Below, one piece after another: positions 33,949 to 43,615 of a stretch of 64,000 bases of DNA (its first letter is position 1; each line of letters begins with the position of its first letter). Source of the DNA: Acidimicrobiia bacterium. GTDB lineage: Bacteria > Actinomycetota > Acidimicrobiia > Acidimicrobiales > MedAcidi-G1. A model generated the notes under the pieces. The model was not told the origin of the DNA. It searched no databases and saw only the letters and a list, made by a program, of their open reading frames with translations. Location of the stretch: the NCBI GenBank assembly GCA_012959995.1, contig DUCC01000002.1, forward strand, positions 62,001 through 126,000, given 5' to 3'. Made by a program: the position numbers and the translations under genes.

Positions 33949-36077
33949 GACCGAAAAAGATAATCGGTTTCTTCGTCGCCGAGGAACACGGAGATTTCAT
34001 CAGCCAACTCCGGATACTTCTTGAGCCCTTTTCCGTCGCCGACAAGATTTATAGCCACCTCACGAGCCGCCTCTACCCATTCACGATCGCGACGCAACGA
34101 AGCCAACCGTAAATCGTTGCGACCCTTCTGGCGTTGCCCCATGATGGTTCCCTCCCCACGCAAATCAAGATCTACCTCAGCCAACTCAAAACCATCGGTA
34201 GTACGCACCAAAGCTCGGAGGCGTTCTTCACCGTCTGGGGTGGTGGCCTCCCCCACCAAATAGCAAAAACTTGCGGCCGCCCCTCGACCGACCCGGCCTC
34301 GCAGTTGATGGAGTTGCGCAATACCAAAGCGGTCAGCATCTAAAATCACCATCACCGTGGCGTTGGGTACATCTACCCCGACCTCTATCACCGTGGTGGC
34401 CACCAGCACCGAGGTTTCGCCTGCACGAAAAGCTGCCATGGCCGCTTCTTTTTCATCCGAAGAAAAACGGCCATGGAGCAGCGCTATTGACAAGCCCGCC
34501 AGTTCGGTTTCTTGCAACCGGGTCAACGTTTCTTCTGCCGATCGCACCTCTAAAGCATCGGACTCTTCAATCAACGGGCACACCACATACACCTGGTGGC
34601 CGGCCGCTACCTCGCGACGCACCGCATCCCAAGCCGGTGCTTCTTCTTTAACCCATTCGGTAGTTATGGGAGTGCGGCCCGGGGGCATCTCGTCGAGCAC
34701 TGAAACATCTAAATCGCCGTACACCGTCATAGCCGCCGTGCGAGGGATTGGCGTTGCCGTCATCACCAGCACATCGGGCACCGAGTCGTCGGAATTTTTT
34801 TCTCGCAAAGCAGCCCGTTGCTCAACCCCGAAACGATGCTGCTCATCAACCACCACCATGCCCAACGAAACAAAAACCACACTTTCTTGAATCAAGGCGT
34901 GGGTACCGATAACCACGTCAACCCCGCCGGTGGCCAGCCCCACGGTAATTCGTCGACGCTCCGCCGCCGAGGTGCTGCCGGTCAATAAGTCCACCTGCAA
35001 CGGGCGTTCACCAAGCAACGTTGCGGGATCAGGCACCGTCATGTTGCGCAGCAAGGCCGCTACGCCCAAATAATGTTGACCCGCCAACACCTCAGTAGGG
35101 GCCATCAACGCCCCCTGGTGGCCCCCTTGTACCGCCGCCAACAAAGCACTCACCGCCACCACGGTTTTTCCTGAACCCACATCACCCTGGAGCAGACGAT
35201 GCATGGGGCGCGGTTCTTTAAGATCAACGTTTATTTCTTGAATCACCCGTTGTTGCGCCCCGGTGAGTTCAAAACCTAAATTCTCGTGAAAAGCAGCAAC
35301 CAAAGACCCACCGACCTGATGAGCGATACCTTTAGCCGACTGTTCTAAAGCCACCTTGCGTTGCACCAACTCCAACTGGATGCGCAACAACTCATCAAAA
35401 ACCAACCGCCGGCGGGCCTCCGCCACCTGAGCCATGGACTCCGGATGGTGGATCTGATTAATGGCCGTCGAACGGTCTACAAACCGGTAACGAGCACGCA
35501 CTTTGCTAGGCACCGGGTCACTAAACCCTTTCACCATCATGACCCGCCGCAAAGCTTCGCCAATCATGGTGTCGAGTTCCCAAGTGTGTACCCCAGCGGT
35601 TTCTGACTGCGGGTAGACCGGCACCACCCGGCCGGTACGGTTGCCCACCAAATCAACTATCGGGCTGGTCATCTGAGGGCGCCCCTGGTATTGGTCAAGC
35701 CGCCCAAAAACTACCAGTTCATCCCCCGGGCTGAGCTGCTGTTCACGCCAGCCTTGGTTAAAAAATATTAGGCGCAGGCTCCCCGTGCCGTCGGTGACCG
35801 TGACCTCCACCAGTGAGCGACCATTGCGGGTACGCCGGGCAGAAACTTTTTTAACCTCCACCAACAACATGGCTTCTTCGCCCACCGGCAACTCAGTGAT
35901 CGTGGCTTGCCGCGTGCGGTCAAGGTATTTACGCGGATAGGTAAAGAGTAAATCCAAAACGGTGCGCACCTCAATTTTTGCCAACGCCGCGGCACGCTTT
36001 TCACCAACCCCTTTAAGGTCAGTAACCGAGCGTTGGTCAAGTTCTCGCAGGGTTAAGCCGGGTTCGGTCACCGGCAC
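33945..36077 (-). CDS. recG: ATP-dependent DNA helicase RecG
   Basis: RecG remodels stalled replication forks and branched DNA. The 710-residue protein has the wedge/OB domain (about 90-160, VEVKKVSARRTRNGRSLVEV), helicase motif I GDVGSGKTVVA, DEQHRFGVEQR (motif II, the RecG-type DEQH), TATPIPRTAAMT (motif III), and the C-terminal LHQLRGRVGRG and TRG-motif region. The start is GTG, 3 bases after the Dak-protein stop. Confidence 0.96.
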   Translation of the reverse strand: MPVTEPGLTLRELDQRSVTDLKGVGEKRAAALAKIEVRTVLDLLFTYPRKYLDRTRQATITELPVGEEAMLLVEVKKVSARRTRNGRSLVEVTVTDGTGSLRLIFFNQGWREQQLSPGDELVVFGRLDQYQGRPQMTSPIVDLVGNRTGRVVPVYPQSETAGVHTWELDTMIGEALRRVMMVKGFSDPVPSKVRARYRFVDRSTAINQIHHPESMAQVAEARRRLVFDELLRIQLELVQRKVALEQSAKGIAHQVGGSLVAAFHENLGFELTGAQQRVIQEINVDLKEPRPMHRLLQGDVGSGKTVVAVSALLAAVQGGHQGALMAPTEVLAGQHYLGVAALLRNMTVPDPATLLGERPLQVDLLTGSTSAAERRRITVGLATGGVDVVIGTHALIQESVVFVSLGMVVVDEQHRFGVEQRAALREKNSDDSVPDVLVMTATPIPRTAAMTVYGDLDVSVLDEMPPGRTPITTEWVKEEAPAWDAVRREVAAGHQVYVVCPLIEESDALEVRSAEETLTRLQETELAGLSIALLHGRFSSDEKEAAMAAFRAGETSVLVATTVIEVGVDVPNATVMVILDADRFGIAQLHQLRGRVGRGAAASFCYLVGEATTPDGEERLRALVRTTDGFELAEVDLDLRGEGTIMGQRQKGRNDLRLASLRRDREWVEAAREVAINLVGDGKGLKKYPELADEISVFLGDEETDYLFRS

Positions 36078-36080
36078 CCC

Positions 36081-37718
36081 TTACTCAATACCCAAAAAAT
36101 AGGGGTACAGCGGTTGACCACCTTGATGAACCTCAAGCTCAAGATCAGGATGCTCAGTTTCTATCCAAGCGGCGATAGTTGAGGTGGTTCCTTCATCGGC
36201 ATCCTCGCCTACGATCAACGTCACCAACTCGTGGTCATCGACTAGGTAGTCAATTATTTGAGTAGTGGCAGCAAACAACGAATCGGCTACCACCTTTACT
36301 TTGCCACCGGTGAGACCAAGGTAATCGCCTTCGGTAATGTCACCGACATCGCTCCCGGTGTCACGCACCGCCACGGTGACTTCGGCCGCCACCACTGCAG
36401 AAGCCGCAGCGGTCATCCCGGCATGGTTAGCTTCAGCGGTACCTTGAGGGTCGTATTCCAAGAGCGAAGCGAACCCTTCGGTGATGCCTTTAGTGCGAAT
36501 AACCCGCACCGTTTTGTCGGTCTGGGCATCTACTTGTTCGGCCACGGCGACGATGTTGCCATTGTTGGGCAAAATAATTACTTCTTGGGCTGGTACCGCT
36601 TCAACGGCCGCCAAAAGTTGCTCGATCGACGGGTTCATGGACTGCCCGCCGGCCACTACCCGACGCACCCCCATGGATCGGAAGATTTCAATAATGCCTA
36701 AACCGTTCGCTACGGCGACCACCGCACAAGGCACCGGGTCGCCCACCGGTTGGTCTGCCCCATCGGCTATTTGTTCACGCACCCATGCTTGCTCTTCGGC
36801 TTCTTCAAAAAGATCAGAAACCCGAATACGGTACGGGCGGCCTACTTCGATACCTGCTTCGACGGCCCCACCGATGTCATCGGTATGCACGTGACAGTTC
36901 CAAGTGCCATCACCGCCTACCACCACAATGGAATCCCCTAAAGCATCCCAGGCCGCTTTGAACGACTCCACCGAATCATCGGGAGCATCCAAGAAATACA
37001 TCACCTCATAGCGGGGGCCAGCCAAAGACGCGCCGTGGTGACCGGCGGCCGCAGGGTCGGGGGCGGCCGCCACTGGGGTATCAGGAGCCTCCGGCAGGGG
37101 GCGTCCATCGACTATGTGAAGCAAAGCATCAAACAGCAGCAGCAAGCCGCAACCACCGGCATCAACTACCCCGGCCTCAGCCAAAACGGGCAGCATCTCT
37201 GGGGTACGGGCCAAAGCATCTTGACCCTGAGCCAACGCGGCCTCCGCAACGGTAAGCAAACTTTCTTTACTCACCTCGGCTGCCGCTTCGGAGGCTTCAC
37301 GAACCACCGTCAAAATAGTGCCCTCCACCGGAGTGCCTACCGCACCGTAAGCGGCGGTCGACGCTGACACTAAGCCTTGCGCCAACACTTGGGCATCAAG
37401 TTGGCCGGCACTGCCGATTTCCGCCGACAAGGCCCGCAATATTTGCGACAAAATAACTCCTGAATTGCCGCGAGCACCCATCAGTGAGCCGTGAGCAATG
37501 GTGGCCGTTACTTCTTCAAGAGATGCGGTCTCGGCTAAATTTTCGAGAGCTTCCACCACCGACTTTGCGGTCATCGACATGTTGGTGCCAGTGTCGCCAT
37601 CAGGCACTGGATAGACATTAAGTAAGTTGAGAGCTTCCCGATGGGCAACCAAGGCATCAGCGAAACCCTTCATAAGAGCACGGAGGGCAGAGGCGTCAAG
37701 AACGGTAAGAACGGTCAC
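36081..37718 (-). CDS. Dak2-domain protein, fatty-acid kinase FakA-like
   Basis: A 545-residue protein with an N-terminal Dak2 (dihydroxyacetone-kinase ATP-binding) domain, VPDGDTGTNM at 38-47 with metal-binding Asp40 and Asp42, GSLMGARGNSGVILSQI, and a C-terminal DegV/FakA_C-like region (VVAVANGLGIIEIF, ILPNNGN). FakA is the ATP-binding subunit that phosphorylates fatty acids held by FakB. No FakB is in the window. Dak-recG adjacency matches M. tuberculosis Rv2974c-Rv2973c. The start is GTG, without Shine-Dalgarno; TACGCT lies 8 bases upstream. Confidence 0.88.
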   Translation of the reverse strand: MTVLTVLDASALRALMKGFADALVAHREALNLLNVYPVPDGDTGTNMSMTAKSVVEALENLAETASLEEVTATIAHGSLMGARGNSGVILSQILRALSAEIGSAGQLDAQVLAQGLVSASTAAYGAVGTPVEGTILTVVREASEAAAEVSKESLLTVAEAALAQGQDALARTPEMLPVLAEAGVVDAGGCGLLLLFDALLHIVDGRPLPEAPDTPVAAAPDPAAAGHHGASLAGPRYEVMYFLDAPDDSVESFKAAWDALGDSIVVVGGDGTWNCHVHTDDIGGAVEAGIEVGRPYRIRVSDLFEEAEEQAWVREQIADGADQPVGDPVPCAVVAVANGLGIIEIFRSMGVRRVVAGGQSMNPSIEQLLAAVEAVPAQEVIILPNNGNIVAVAEQVDAQTDKTVRVIRTKGITEGFASLLEYDPQGTAEANHAGMTAAASAVVAAEVTVAVRDTGSDVGDITEGDYLGLTGGKVKVVADSLFAATTQIIDYLVDDHELVTLIVGEDADEGTTSTIAAWIETEHPDLELEVHQGGQPLYPYFLGIE

Positions 37719-37815
37719 AGAGATAGAGCGTAGTCAGATAAAGGGATTGTCGCATTGACCAGTTAGAGGTTGATGCCTCGGCGGCACCCTGTAGCCTTGT
37801 CTTTTGAACGTATCC

Positions 37816-37837
37816 GGGCAGCGAACCTTCGTTGCCC
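37816..37837 (+). promoter_or_regulatory. Hairpin in the rpmB leader
   Basis: GGGCAGCGAA pairs with TTCGTTGCCC (10 bp, one G-U), with a tight loop, followed by ATTTTAA and then the GAGG ribosome-binding site of rpmB. It could be an attenuator controlling L28 or a terminator. The remaining divergent gap (37719-37856) must also hold the promoters of both flanking genes. Confidence 0.4.
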
Positions 37838-37856
37838 ATTTTAATGAGGTTATGAC

Positions 37857-38051
37857 ATGGCATCCGTGTGTGAAATTTGTGGCAAGAAACCGTGGTTCGG
37901 TAAGCAGGTGAGTCACTCTCATCGGCGTACTAGTCGACGCTGGAACCCCAACATCCAACGAGTACGGGCGGTCGTCGGCAAGTCGACCCGCCGGGTAAAC
38001 GTTTGTACCGGTTGTTTAAAAGCCGGAAAAATACAAAAAGCTACCCGCTAA
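37857..38051 (+). CDS. rpmB: 50S ribosomal protein L28
   Basis: A 64-residue L28: [36 protein letters not shown] and [10 protein letters not shown], the zinc-binding form with CxxC twice. GAGG lies seven bases before the ATG. It starts a short plus-strand run with the CSD-like gene 24 bases later and is divergent from the Dak gene, as rpmB is in many Actinobacteria. Confidence 0.97.
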   Translation: MASVCEICGKKPWFGKQVSHSHRRTSRRWNPNIQRVRAVVGKSTRRVNVCTGCLKAGKIQKATR

Positions 38052-38075
38052 CTCACCTGAGGACCAGGAGCAACC

Positions 38076-38300
38076 ATGCAAGGGGTAATCAAGTCTTACG
38101 ACCCAGGCACTGGTGATGGCATCGTCATCAACCAAACAGACTTCGCCGAGTTCGACTTGGCAGACAACGCCCTTGAAGGATCAATCTTTCGCATGCTTCG
38201 TCCCGGACAACGAGTAGTTTTTTCTTTAAACGACGCTCAGCAGGCCACCGGCTTATCTTTCGGCTCTGAAGGCGATATGGCTACTCCGGAGAACCTCTAG
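38076..38300 (+). CDS. Small cold-shock-domain-like protein
   Basis: A 74-residue protein. The N-terminus [18 protein letters not shown] resembles the first strands of a cold-shock/S1 OB fold (GxVKxFdxxxGxGfI), and VVFSL in the middle fits its later strand, but the RNP1 motif aromatic residues are not present. It has a good ribosome-binding site (GGAG). Small proteins of this type follow rpmB in related Actinobacteria as far as I recognise. It may bind RNA, but that is inference. Confidence 0.7.
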   Translation: MQGVIKSYDPGTGDGIVINQTDFAEFDLADNALEGSIFRMLRPGQRVVFSLNDAQQATGLSFGSEGDMATPENL

Positions 38301-38370
38301 TACCTATAGGCCAGAAGTCACACCCCTCAAAGCGCGCCAACCCACTTTTTGGCGACTAGGAATAGGGGCG

Positions 38371-40170
38371 ATGACTTCACCTACTGAAAATCAAAAACTT
38401 CTTGACTGGGTAGCCCATTGGGCCGAAATTTTTGATCCCACCGATATTCACTGGTGCGATGGCACAGCCGAAGAAGCAGATCGTTTAGCCAGTCTGCTCG
38501 TTGAATCCGGTACTTTTGAGCGCCTCAACGACGACCTGCGCCCCAATAGTTATCTCGCCCTTTCTGACCCCGGAGACGTAGCTCGGGTTGAGGACCGTAC
38601 GTATATTTCTTCTCCAGAAGAAATCGATGCTGGCCCCACCAACAACTGGCGCCAACCCGACGAACTCAAAGAAGAAATGCTGGGGCTCTACCAAGGGGCC
38701 ATGAGCGGGCGCACCATGTACGTGGTGCCTTTCTCTATGGGGCCGCTGGGTTCTCCTATTGCTCACATTGGGGTGCAACTTACTGACTCGCCTTACGTGG
38801 CGGTCAACATGCGCATCATGACCCGCATGGGTCAACCGGTGCTTGATGTTTTGGGCAGCGGCGACTTCGTTCCCTGCTTGCACTCCGTAGGCGCTCCGCT
38901 GGATGAAGGCGACGTCGATGTCCCTTGGCCTTGCGACGCCGACAACAAATACATTTCGCATTTCCCTGCCACTCGAGAAATCTGGTCTTACGGATCGGGC
39001 TACGGCGGCAACGCTTTGCTGGGTAAAAAATGTTTCGCTTTACGTATCGCTTCGACCATGGCCCGTGACGGTGGCTGGTTGGCCGAACACATGCTTATTT
39101 TGTCTTTGACTTCCCCGGAAGGCGTAAAACGCTACGTCGCGGCGGCTTTCCCCTCTGCCTGCGGCAAAACCAATATGGCCATGCTGGTGCCTACCCTCCC
39201 CGGGTGGACCGTCGAAACCATCGGCGACGATATTGCGTGGATGAAGTTCGGCGACGACGGCCAGTTATACGCCATCAACCCCGAAGCAGGTTTTTTCGGG
39301 GTAGCCCCGGGCACCTCAAACAAAACCAACGCCAACGCCATGGCGTCCATCGCCAGCAACTCGATTTTTACCAACGTGGCCCGCACCCCCGAAGGCGATG
39401 TCTGGTGGGAAGACATGACCGAAGAAACTCCGCCACACCTGACCGACTGGCGAGGCCAGCCCTGGACCCCGGACTCCTCCACGCCGGCCGCTCACCCCAA
39501 CGCTCGTTTTACCGCTCCAGCGGCCCAATGCCCTTCTATCGCCCCCGAGTGGGAAGACCCAGCCGGAGTGCCGATTTCGGCCGTTTTGTTTGGCGGGCGT
39601 CGGGCTTCGAACGTTCCATTAGTCACCGAAGCCCGCGACTGGGATCACGGGGTATTTTTAGGGTCGGTCATGAGTTCAGAAAAGACGGCCGCCGCGGCGG
39701 GCACCGTGGGCGAAGTACGGTTTGATCCGTTCGCCATGTTGCCTTTCATGGGCTACAACGTGGGCGACTACATCAACCATTGGTTAAGCATTGGTGCTCA
39801 AGCCGACCCAGAAAAACTGCCGAGAATGTTTTGGGTCAACTGGTTCCGCAAAGATGCCGACGGCAGCTTTTTGTGGCCAGGCTTTGGCGAAAACAGCCGA
39901 GTATTAAAATGGGTGCTGGAGCGCATTGACGGCACGGCGGGTGCCACCGAAACCCCTATCGGTAACGTGCCCACCGCCGCTGATCTTGACTTAAGCGGCC
40001 TTGACCTTGACGACGGCGACCTCAGCGAGTTGCTGTCGGTAGATGCCGAAGCTTGGGCTCACGAAGTGGCCTTAATTGAAAACCATTTCGCTTTCATCGG
40101 CGAACGCTTACCTCAAGCCATGCTGACCCAACTCGAAAACCTTCGCTCCCGCCTCGCCCAACAGGCCTAA
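38371..40170 (+). CDS. pckG: Phosphoenolpyruvate carboxykinase (GTP)
   Basis: PckG interconverts oxaloacetate and phosphoenolpyruvate with GTP, the gateway to gluconeogenesis. The 599-residue protein has the P-loop [12 protein letters not shown] (about residue 257), substrate-binding segments [12 protein letters not shown] and [25 protein letters not shown], and the nucleotide-binding [16 protein letters not shown] near the end, all of the GTP-dependent form. SD AGGAATAGGGG precedes the ATG. The 70 bases before it hold a small 6-bp inverted repeat; the gene stands alone. Confidence 0.97.
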   Translation: MTSPTENQKLLDWVAHWAEIFDPTDIHWCDGTAEEADRLASLLVESGTFERLNDDLRPNSYLALSDPGDVARVEDRTYISSPEEIDAGPTNNWRQPDELKEEMLGLYQGAMSGRTMYVVPFSMGPLGSPIAHIGVQLTDSPYVAVNMRIMTRMGQPVLDVLGSGDFVPCLHSVGAPLDEGDVDVPWPCDADNKYISHFPATREIWSYGSGYGGNALLGKKCFALRIASTMARDGGWLAEHMLILSLTSPEGVKRYVAAAFPSACGKTNMAMLVPTLPGWTVETIGDDIAWMKFGDDGQLYAINPEAGFFGVAPGTSNKTNANAMASIASNSIFTNVARTPEGDVWWEDMTEETPPHLTDWRGQPWTPDSSTPAAHPNARFTAPAAQCPSIAPEWEDPAGVPISAVLFGGRRASNVPLVTEARDWDHGVFLGSVMSSEKTAAAAGTVGEVRFDPFAMLPFMGYNVGDYINHWLSIGAQADPEKLPRMFWVNWFRKDADGSFLWPGFGENSRVLKWVLERIDGTAGATETPIGNVPTAADLDLSGLDLDDGDLSELLSVDAEAWAHEVALIENHFAFIGERLPQAMLTQLENLRSRLAQQA

Positions 40171-40208
40171 CCTCTCCTCTTTTTTAGCCACCCTCCGCCC
40201 CCCAAACC

Positions 40209-40239
40209 CCGTCATGTGGTCTCAGAGACGACATGACGG
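40209..40239. terminator. 31-bp near-perfect palindrome between convergent genes
   Basis: CCGTCATGT...ACATGACGG (9 bp) encloses GTCTC/GAGAC, with one mismatched pair (G-G) between the arms. It lies 39 bases after pckG and about 80 before the end of the convergent membrane-protein gene. It may be a two-way terminator, or a palindromic protein site; no T-run follows on either side immediately. Confidence 0.45.
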
Positions 40240-40317
40240 AGGCGAGGTAAAAGGCAAGGTCAGGGGTGGAATAAGATTTTTGGGGCGGATTTTTTTGAGC
40301 GCAGAGTGTGGCTGCTT

Positions 40318-40704
40318 TTAAACAGCGCTTACCAACATGGCGCGAATGCCCAAACCCATGAGAAACAGCCCGGCCCCGCCGTACAACAAATGCCGGTAAG
40401 GACGCATGGACTGGCGATAACTGTAAACAATGCCCACCGTTATCAACGCCACAAAACCGTAGAACAAATGAAACTGGGGAGGCTCAATATCTTGGCCCGC
40501 TACCAAACCCACACCAAGCGTCACTTGAACCGCCACCGAAAACTGCACCAGCGCCACAAACCACCACAAAGCTCGACCACGCAAAGACTCCACCCGATGA
40601 GCAGCCAGCGACCACAAGCCCGCCAGCCCATTTCCGATAACCATGATCCAAGCAAAAGCCTCGTGGGTATCTCGCAAAGACGCCATAACAAGTAAAGAAC
40701 TCAT
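40318..40704 (-). CDS. Four-helix membrane protein of unknown function
   Basis: A 128-residue protein with about four transmembrane segments (about 17-35, 48-68, 78-98 and 104-123). Histidines at 14, 36 and 79 lie near membrane boundaries, which could hold haem in a b-type cytochrome-like fold, but no family signature is recognised. It is 37 bases after the PIG-L gene on the same strand, without a visible Shine-Dalgarno. A start at the internal Met7 is possible. Confidence 0.65.
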   Translation of the reverse strand: MSSLLVMASLRDTHEAFAWIMVIGNGLAGLWSLAAHRVESLRGRALWWFVALVQFSVAVQVTLGVGLVAGQDIEPPQFHLFYGFVALITVGIVYSYRQSMRPYRHLLYGGAGLFLMGLGIRAMLVSAV

Positions 40705-40741
40705 GCAGCCATCATGCCTGAAGAACCGTCCAGCCCCACGC

Positions 40742-41560
40742 TTAGTTCAACAACAAATCAGTGCGGTGCGGTTCCCCAACAACCCGAGGCCGCCCCGGGT
40801 CGACAAACCATTCCGTACCAAAAGCCGCTTCGTAACGAGCATCCAACGGAGCCAAGAAAAACGAATCCGGAGCAACCTGGCTGGCGTGAGCCGCAATAGC
40901 CGCCCGTTTACGCTCCAGCACCTCGGTCACCACAATGCCGTGAGTAATTTCAGCATCAGGCAGACCAAACAAATCATCGGTTAACCGTTCACTGCGCTTA
41001 GCCAAATCAGCGTCCGGCTCTTGCCCCACCTCGCTGACCTCACCCATGGCTTCGGCCACCACCGAACGCACAATGTCACGATTCATAGTCACCCAACGCA
41101 AACGCACCCCATGTTCGGCCGCCCAACGGGTGCCCACCCGATGCACCTGAATATGGTCCGGGTGGCCGTAGCCGCCATGAGGGTCGTAAGCCACCAACAA
41201 ATCCACCGCCTCATCAGCCAACAAAACATCAAGACGATCCACCGCTTCGCTCTCCTCAGCCTGCCAAAAACACGCCGGGTTTTCGCTGCTGGGCGACCCA
41301 ATCATGCCGCTGTCTCGGTAATCCAAAAAGGCCACCCGGGCCACCCCAAGCAAATCTGCCGCAGCCTGCACCTCTTGCGAACGCCGCTCCCCCAACTCTT
41401 CGCCGTCGCTCAACACCTCAGGCACCGGCTCACCTTCCTCGCCTCGCGTGGCGAGAACCAACAACACGCGGTGGCCCGCCGCAGACATTTTGATCATGGT
41501 CCCCGCCGTAGCCAAAGCCTCATCATCGGGATGGGCATGAAAAAACACCACGGTGGCCAT
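40742..41560 (-). CDS. PIG-L (LmbE) family N-acetyl-sugar deacetylase
   Basis: A 272-residue zinc deacetylase. HAHPDDE at residues 8-14 and HPDH (about 140; YGHPDHIQVH) are the metal-binding motifs shared with MshB and Mca. Its sequence is more like the general actinobacterial PIG-L group than MshB, so I do not assign the mycothiol step. It lies 2 bases from the preceding racemase gene. Substrate unknown, probably an N-acetyl-glucosaminyl compound. Confidence 0.85.
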   Translation of the reverse strand: MATVVFFHAHPDDEALATAGTMIKMSAAGHRVLLVLATRGEEGEPVPEVLSDGEELGERRSQEVQAAADLLGVARVAFLDYRDSGMIGSPSSENPACFWQAEESEAVDRLDVLLADEAVDLLVAYDPHGGYGHPDHIQVHRVGTRWAAEHGVRLRWVTMNRDIVRSVVAEAMGEVSEVGQEPDADLAKRSERLTDDLFGLPDAEITHGIVVTEVLERKRAAIAAHASQVAPDSFFLAPLDARYEAAFGTEWFVDPGRPRVVGEPHRTDLLLN

Positions 41561-41562
41561 GA

Positions 41563-42696
41563 TTAAGCCACCGCCCCCGAAGCCCGCAAGGCCTCTACGT
41601 CTAAACCCGCCTCAACCAAAATCTCATCAGTGTGCTGACCGGGGTGTGCCGGCGGCCGAGAAATAGCACCCGGAGTCTCACTAAAACGAGGAGCCGGCCC
41701 CGGTTGGGTTAAACCCGCCGACTCCACAAAAGTCCCCCGCTCCACATTATGGGGGTGGACAACCGCTTCATCAATAGTCAAGACCGGGGCGTAACAAACA
41801 TCGCTGCCCGCCAAAATAGCGTCCCACTGATCACGGGTTTTGGCAGCAACCACGGTGGCTATTTCTGCTTTCAACGCTGGCCACTGCGTTTGATCAAATT
41901 GCGGCGCAAAACGCTCCGAGTCAAGCCCCAACTTTTCTACCATCTCGGCGTAAAACTGCGGCTCAATAGACCCCAACGAAATATACGAACCGTCAAGGCA
42001 CTGATACACATCATAAAAATGGGCACCTGTGTCGAGAGTATTTACCCCTCGCTCTGGCTTATGCAAACCGGTCGCTAAAAAACCGTGAAAGAACCCCATG
42101 AGACTGGCTGCTCCGTCGACCATGGCAGCGTCTACCACCTGGCCCTGCCCGGTAGAGCGCGCACTGAACAAAGCACACACCATGCCAAAGGCCAAATACA
42201 TACCACCCCCGCCAAAATCGCCCACCAAGTTCAAAGGCGGCACCGGACCCGAATCAGCTCGCCCCATGTGGGCCAAAGCCCCCGCTAAAGCAATGTAGTT
42301 AATGTCGTGACCGGCGGCCGAAGCGTACGGGCCCTCTTGGCCCCACCCGGTCATACGGCCATAAACCAGCGCTGGGTTACGGGCCAGACATTCCTCCGGA
42401 CCCACCCCCAAGCGTTCCGCTACCCCAGGACGAAAACCTTCAAAAATCATGTCGGCGCCTTCTACCAAAGACAACAACACCTCAACACCTTCGGGCGATT
42501 TGAGATCTACCCCAATGCTGCGCCGACCCCGCTCGATCACCCCAACCGGCGGCTGGCTCGGGTCGCCGCCTTTTACTGCGCCGGCACGATCAACACGGAT
42601 CACCTCGGCGCCCATGTCGGACAGCATCATCCCGCAAAAAGGCCCCGGGCCAATACCCGCTAACTCAATTACTCGCACCCCATCTAAAGCACCCAT
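41563..42696 (-). CDS. Alpha-methylacyl-CoA racemase (CaiB/BaiF, MCR type)
   Basis: A 377-residue member of the type III CoA-transferase fold, in the branch of AMACR/MCR that interconverts (2R)- and (2S)-methylacyl-CoA. The catalytic pair is visible as H130 (GHDINYIALAGAL) and D160 (LVGDFGGGG), 30 residues apart as in the M. tuberculosis MCR (H126/D156). It would act in branched or sterol-type fatty-acid degradation. Neighbours are a PIG-L deacetylase and an esterase-like hydrolase on the same strand. Confidence 0.9.
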   Translation of the reverse strand: MGALDGVRVIELAGIGPGPFCGMMLSDMGAEVIRVDRAGAVKGGDPSQPPVGVIERGRRSIGVDLKSPEGVEVLLSLVEGADMIFEGFRPGVAERLGVGPEECLARNPALVYGRMTGWGQEGPYASAAGHDINYIALAGALAHMGRADSGPVPPLNLVGDFGGGGMYLAFGMVCALFSARSTGQGQVVDAAMVDGAASLMGFFHGFLATGLHKPERGVNTLDTGAHFYDVYQCLDGSYISLGSIEPQFYAEMVEKLGLDSERFAPQFDQTQWPALKAEIATVVAAKTRDQWDAILAGSDVCYAPVLTIDEAVVHPHNVERGTFVESAGLTQPGPAPRFSETPGAISRPPAHPGQHTDEILVEAGLDVEALRASGAVA

Positions 42697-42711
42697 GCTG
42701 CCTCCTTGGCT

Positions 42712-43557
42712 CTAGTCAACTCGGTGAGCGTCGCAGCGCAGCGCATGCTCAGAAATCGCTTCAATCAAAAATGGCCAAGAACCAGGCGGTAGGTCATGTC
42801 CCCAACCATCGACCAGTACAAAGTCGGCACTAGGAATAACCTCTGCCGTGCGGCGCCCTCCACTTTGGTCAATCAGTGTGTCGGCCCCGCCGTGAATTAC
42901 CCGGGCAGGCACGGCGATAGTGGCTAATTGTTTTTCACGGTCCCCGTGGGCCAGCGCAGCCCCCCATTGGCGGTTAAATGCCTCTTGAGATTGCGGCGAG
43001 CGTTCGGCGTAAGCCTCAAACGTGCCCCGCACCAAATCTTCATCGTGCCAGGCTGGGCTAGCCCACAAGCGGCGGTCAGTAAGATCTTTTTCTACTCGAG
43101 CCTCCTGAGTTCCTGGCGTTGGTGCCATCATGGCGGCCATGGTTTCTCCCGTGGGTTGCCCAAAATCACGGTTCCCAGTATTGGAACCCATAGACACCAA
43201 ACTTCGGCATCGTTCAGGGTGATCAACCGCCACCGTCTGGGCCACCATGCCGCCCAAAGAAAACCCCACGATGTGCGCGTCCGCTACTTCAAGGTGGTCG
43301 AGCAACCCAACAACGTCGGCGGCCATACCGGACAGTGTGTACGCCGACCCTTCCGGAAATTTCGTAGAGAGGCCACTGTCTCGAGAATCAAAACGAACCA
43401 CCTGAAAACCTTGAGCGGCCAAACCAGTACAAAACCCTTCCTCCCACAACAGCAACTGGCTCCCTAAACCATGCAACAGAACCAGGGTGGGGTCTTCGGG
43501 GCGGCCAAAAAGTTCGTAACATATTTTTACGTCGGGGCTTACTTGAGCGAAAGGCAT
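42712..43557 (-). CDS. Alpha/beta hydrolase (RdmC/haloperoxidase-like)
   Basis: A 281-residue alpha/beta hydrolase with VLLHGLGSQ, nucleophile elbow GFSLGG (about residue 97), an Asp in VIHGGADTLI and a His in GWGHDLPPG, so the triad is intact. It resembles actinobacterial methylesterase/peroxidase-type hydrolases (RdmC-like). It precedes the racemase gene by 15 bases; the substrate is unknown. It is divergent from the elaA-like gene. Confidence 0.86.
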   Translation of the reverse strand: MPFAQVSPDVKICYELFGRPEDPTLVLLHGLGSQLLLWEEGFCTGLAAQGFQVVRFDSRDSGLSTKFPEGSAYTLSGMAADVVGLLDHLEVADAHIVGFSLGGMVAQTVAVDHPERCRSLVSMGSNTGNRDFGQPTGETMAAMMAPTPGTQEARVEKDLTDRRLWASPAWHDEDLVRGTFEAYAERSPQSQEAFNRQWGAALAHGDREKQLATIAVPARVIHGGADTLIDQSGGRRTAEVIPSADFVLVDGWGHDLPPGSWPFLIEAISEHALRCDAHRVD

Positions 43558-43603
43558 ACCCCATCATCCGAGGAAACCGCCCCTCACAGCAAACCGGGGC
43601 GGA

Positions 43604-43609
43604 TAACGT
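43604..43609 (+). promoter_or_regulatory. Candidate -10 element for the elaA-like gene
   Basis: TAACGT ends 6 bases before the ATC codon at 43616, matching the spacing seen before ATG or GTG starts elsewhere in the window. Confidence 0.35.
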
Positions 43610-43615
43610 CGGGGT

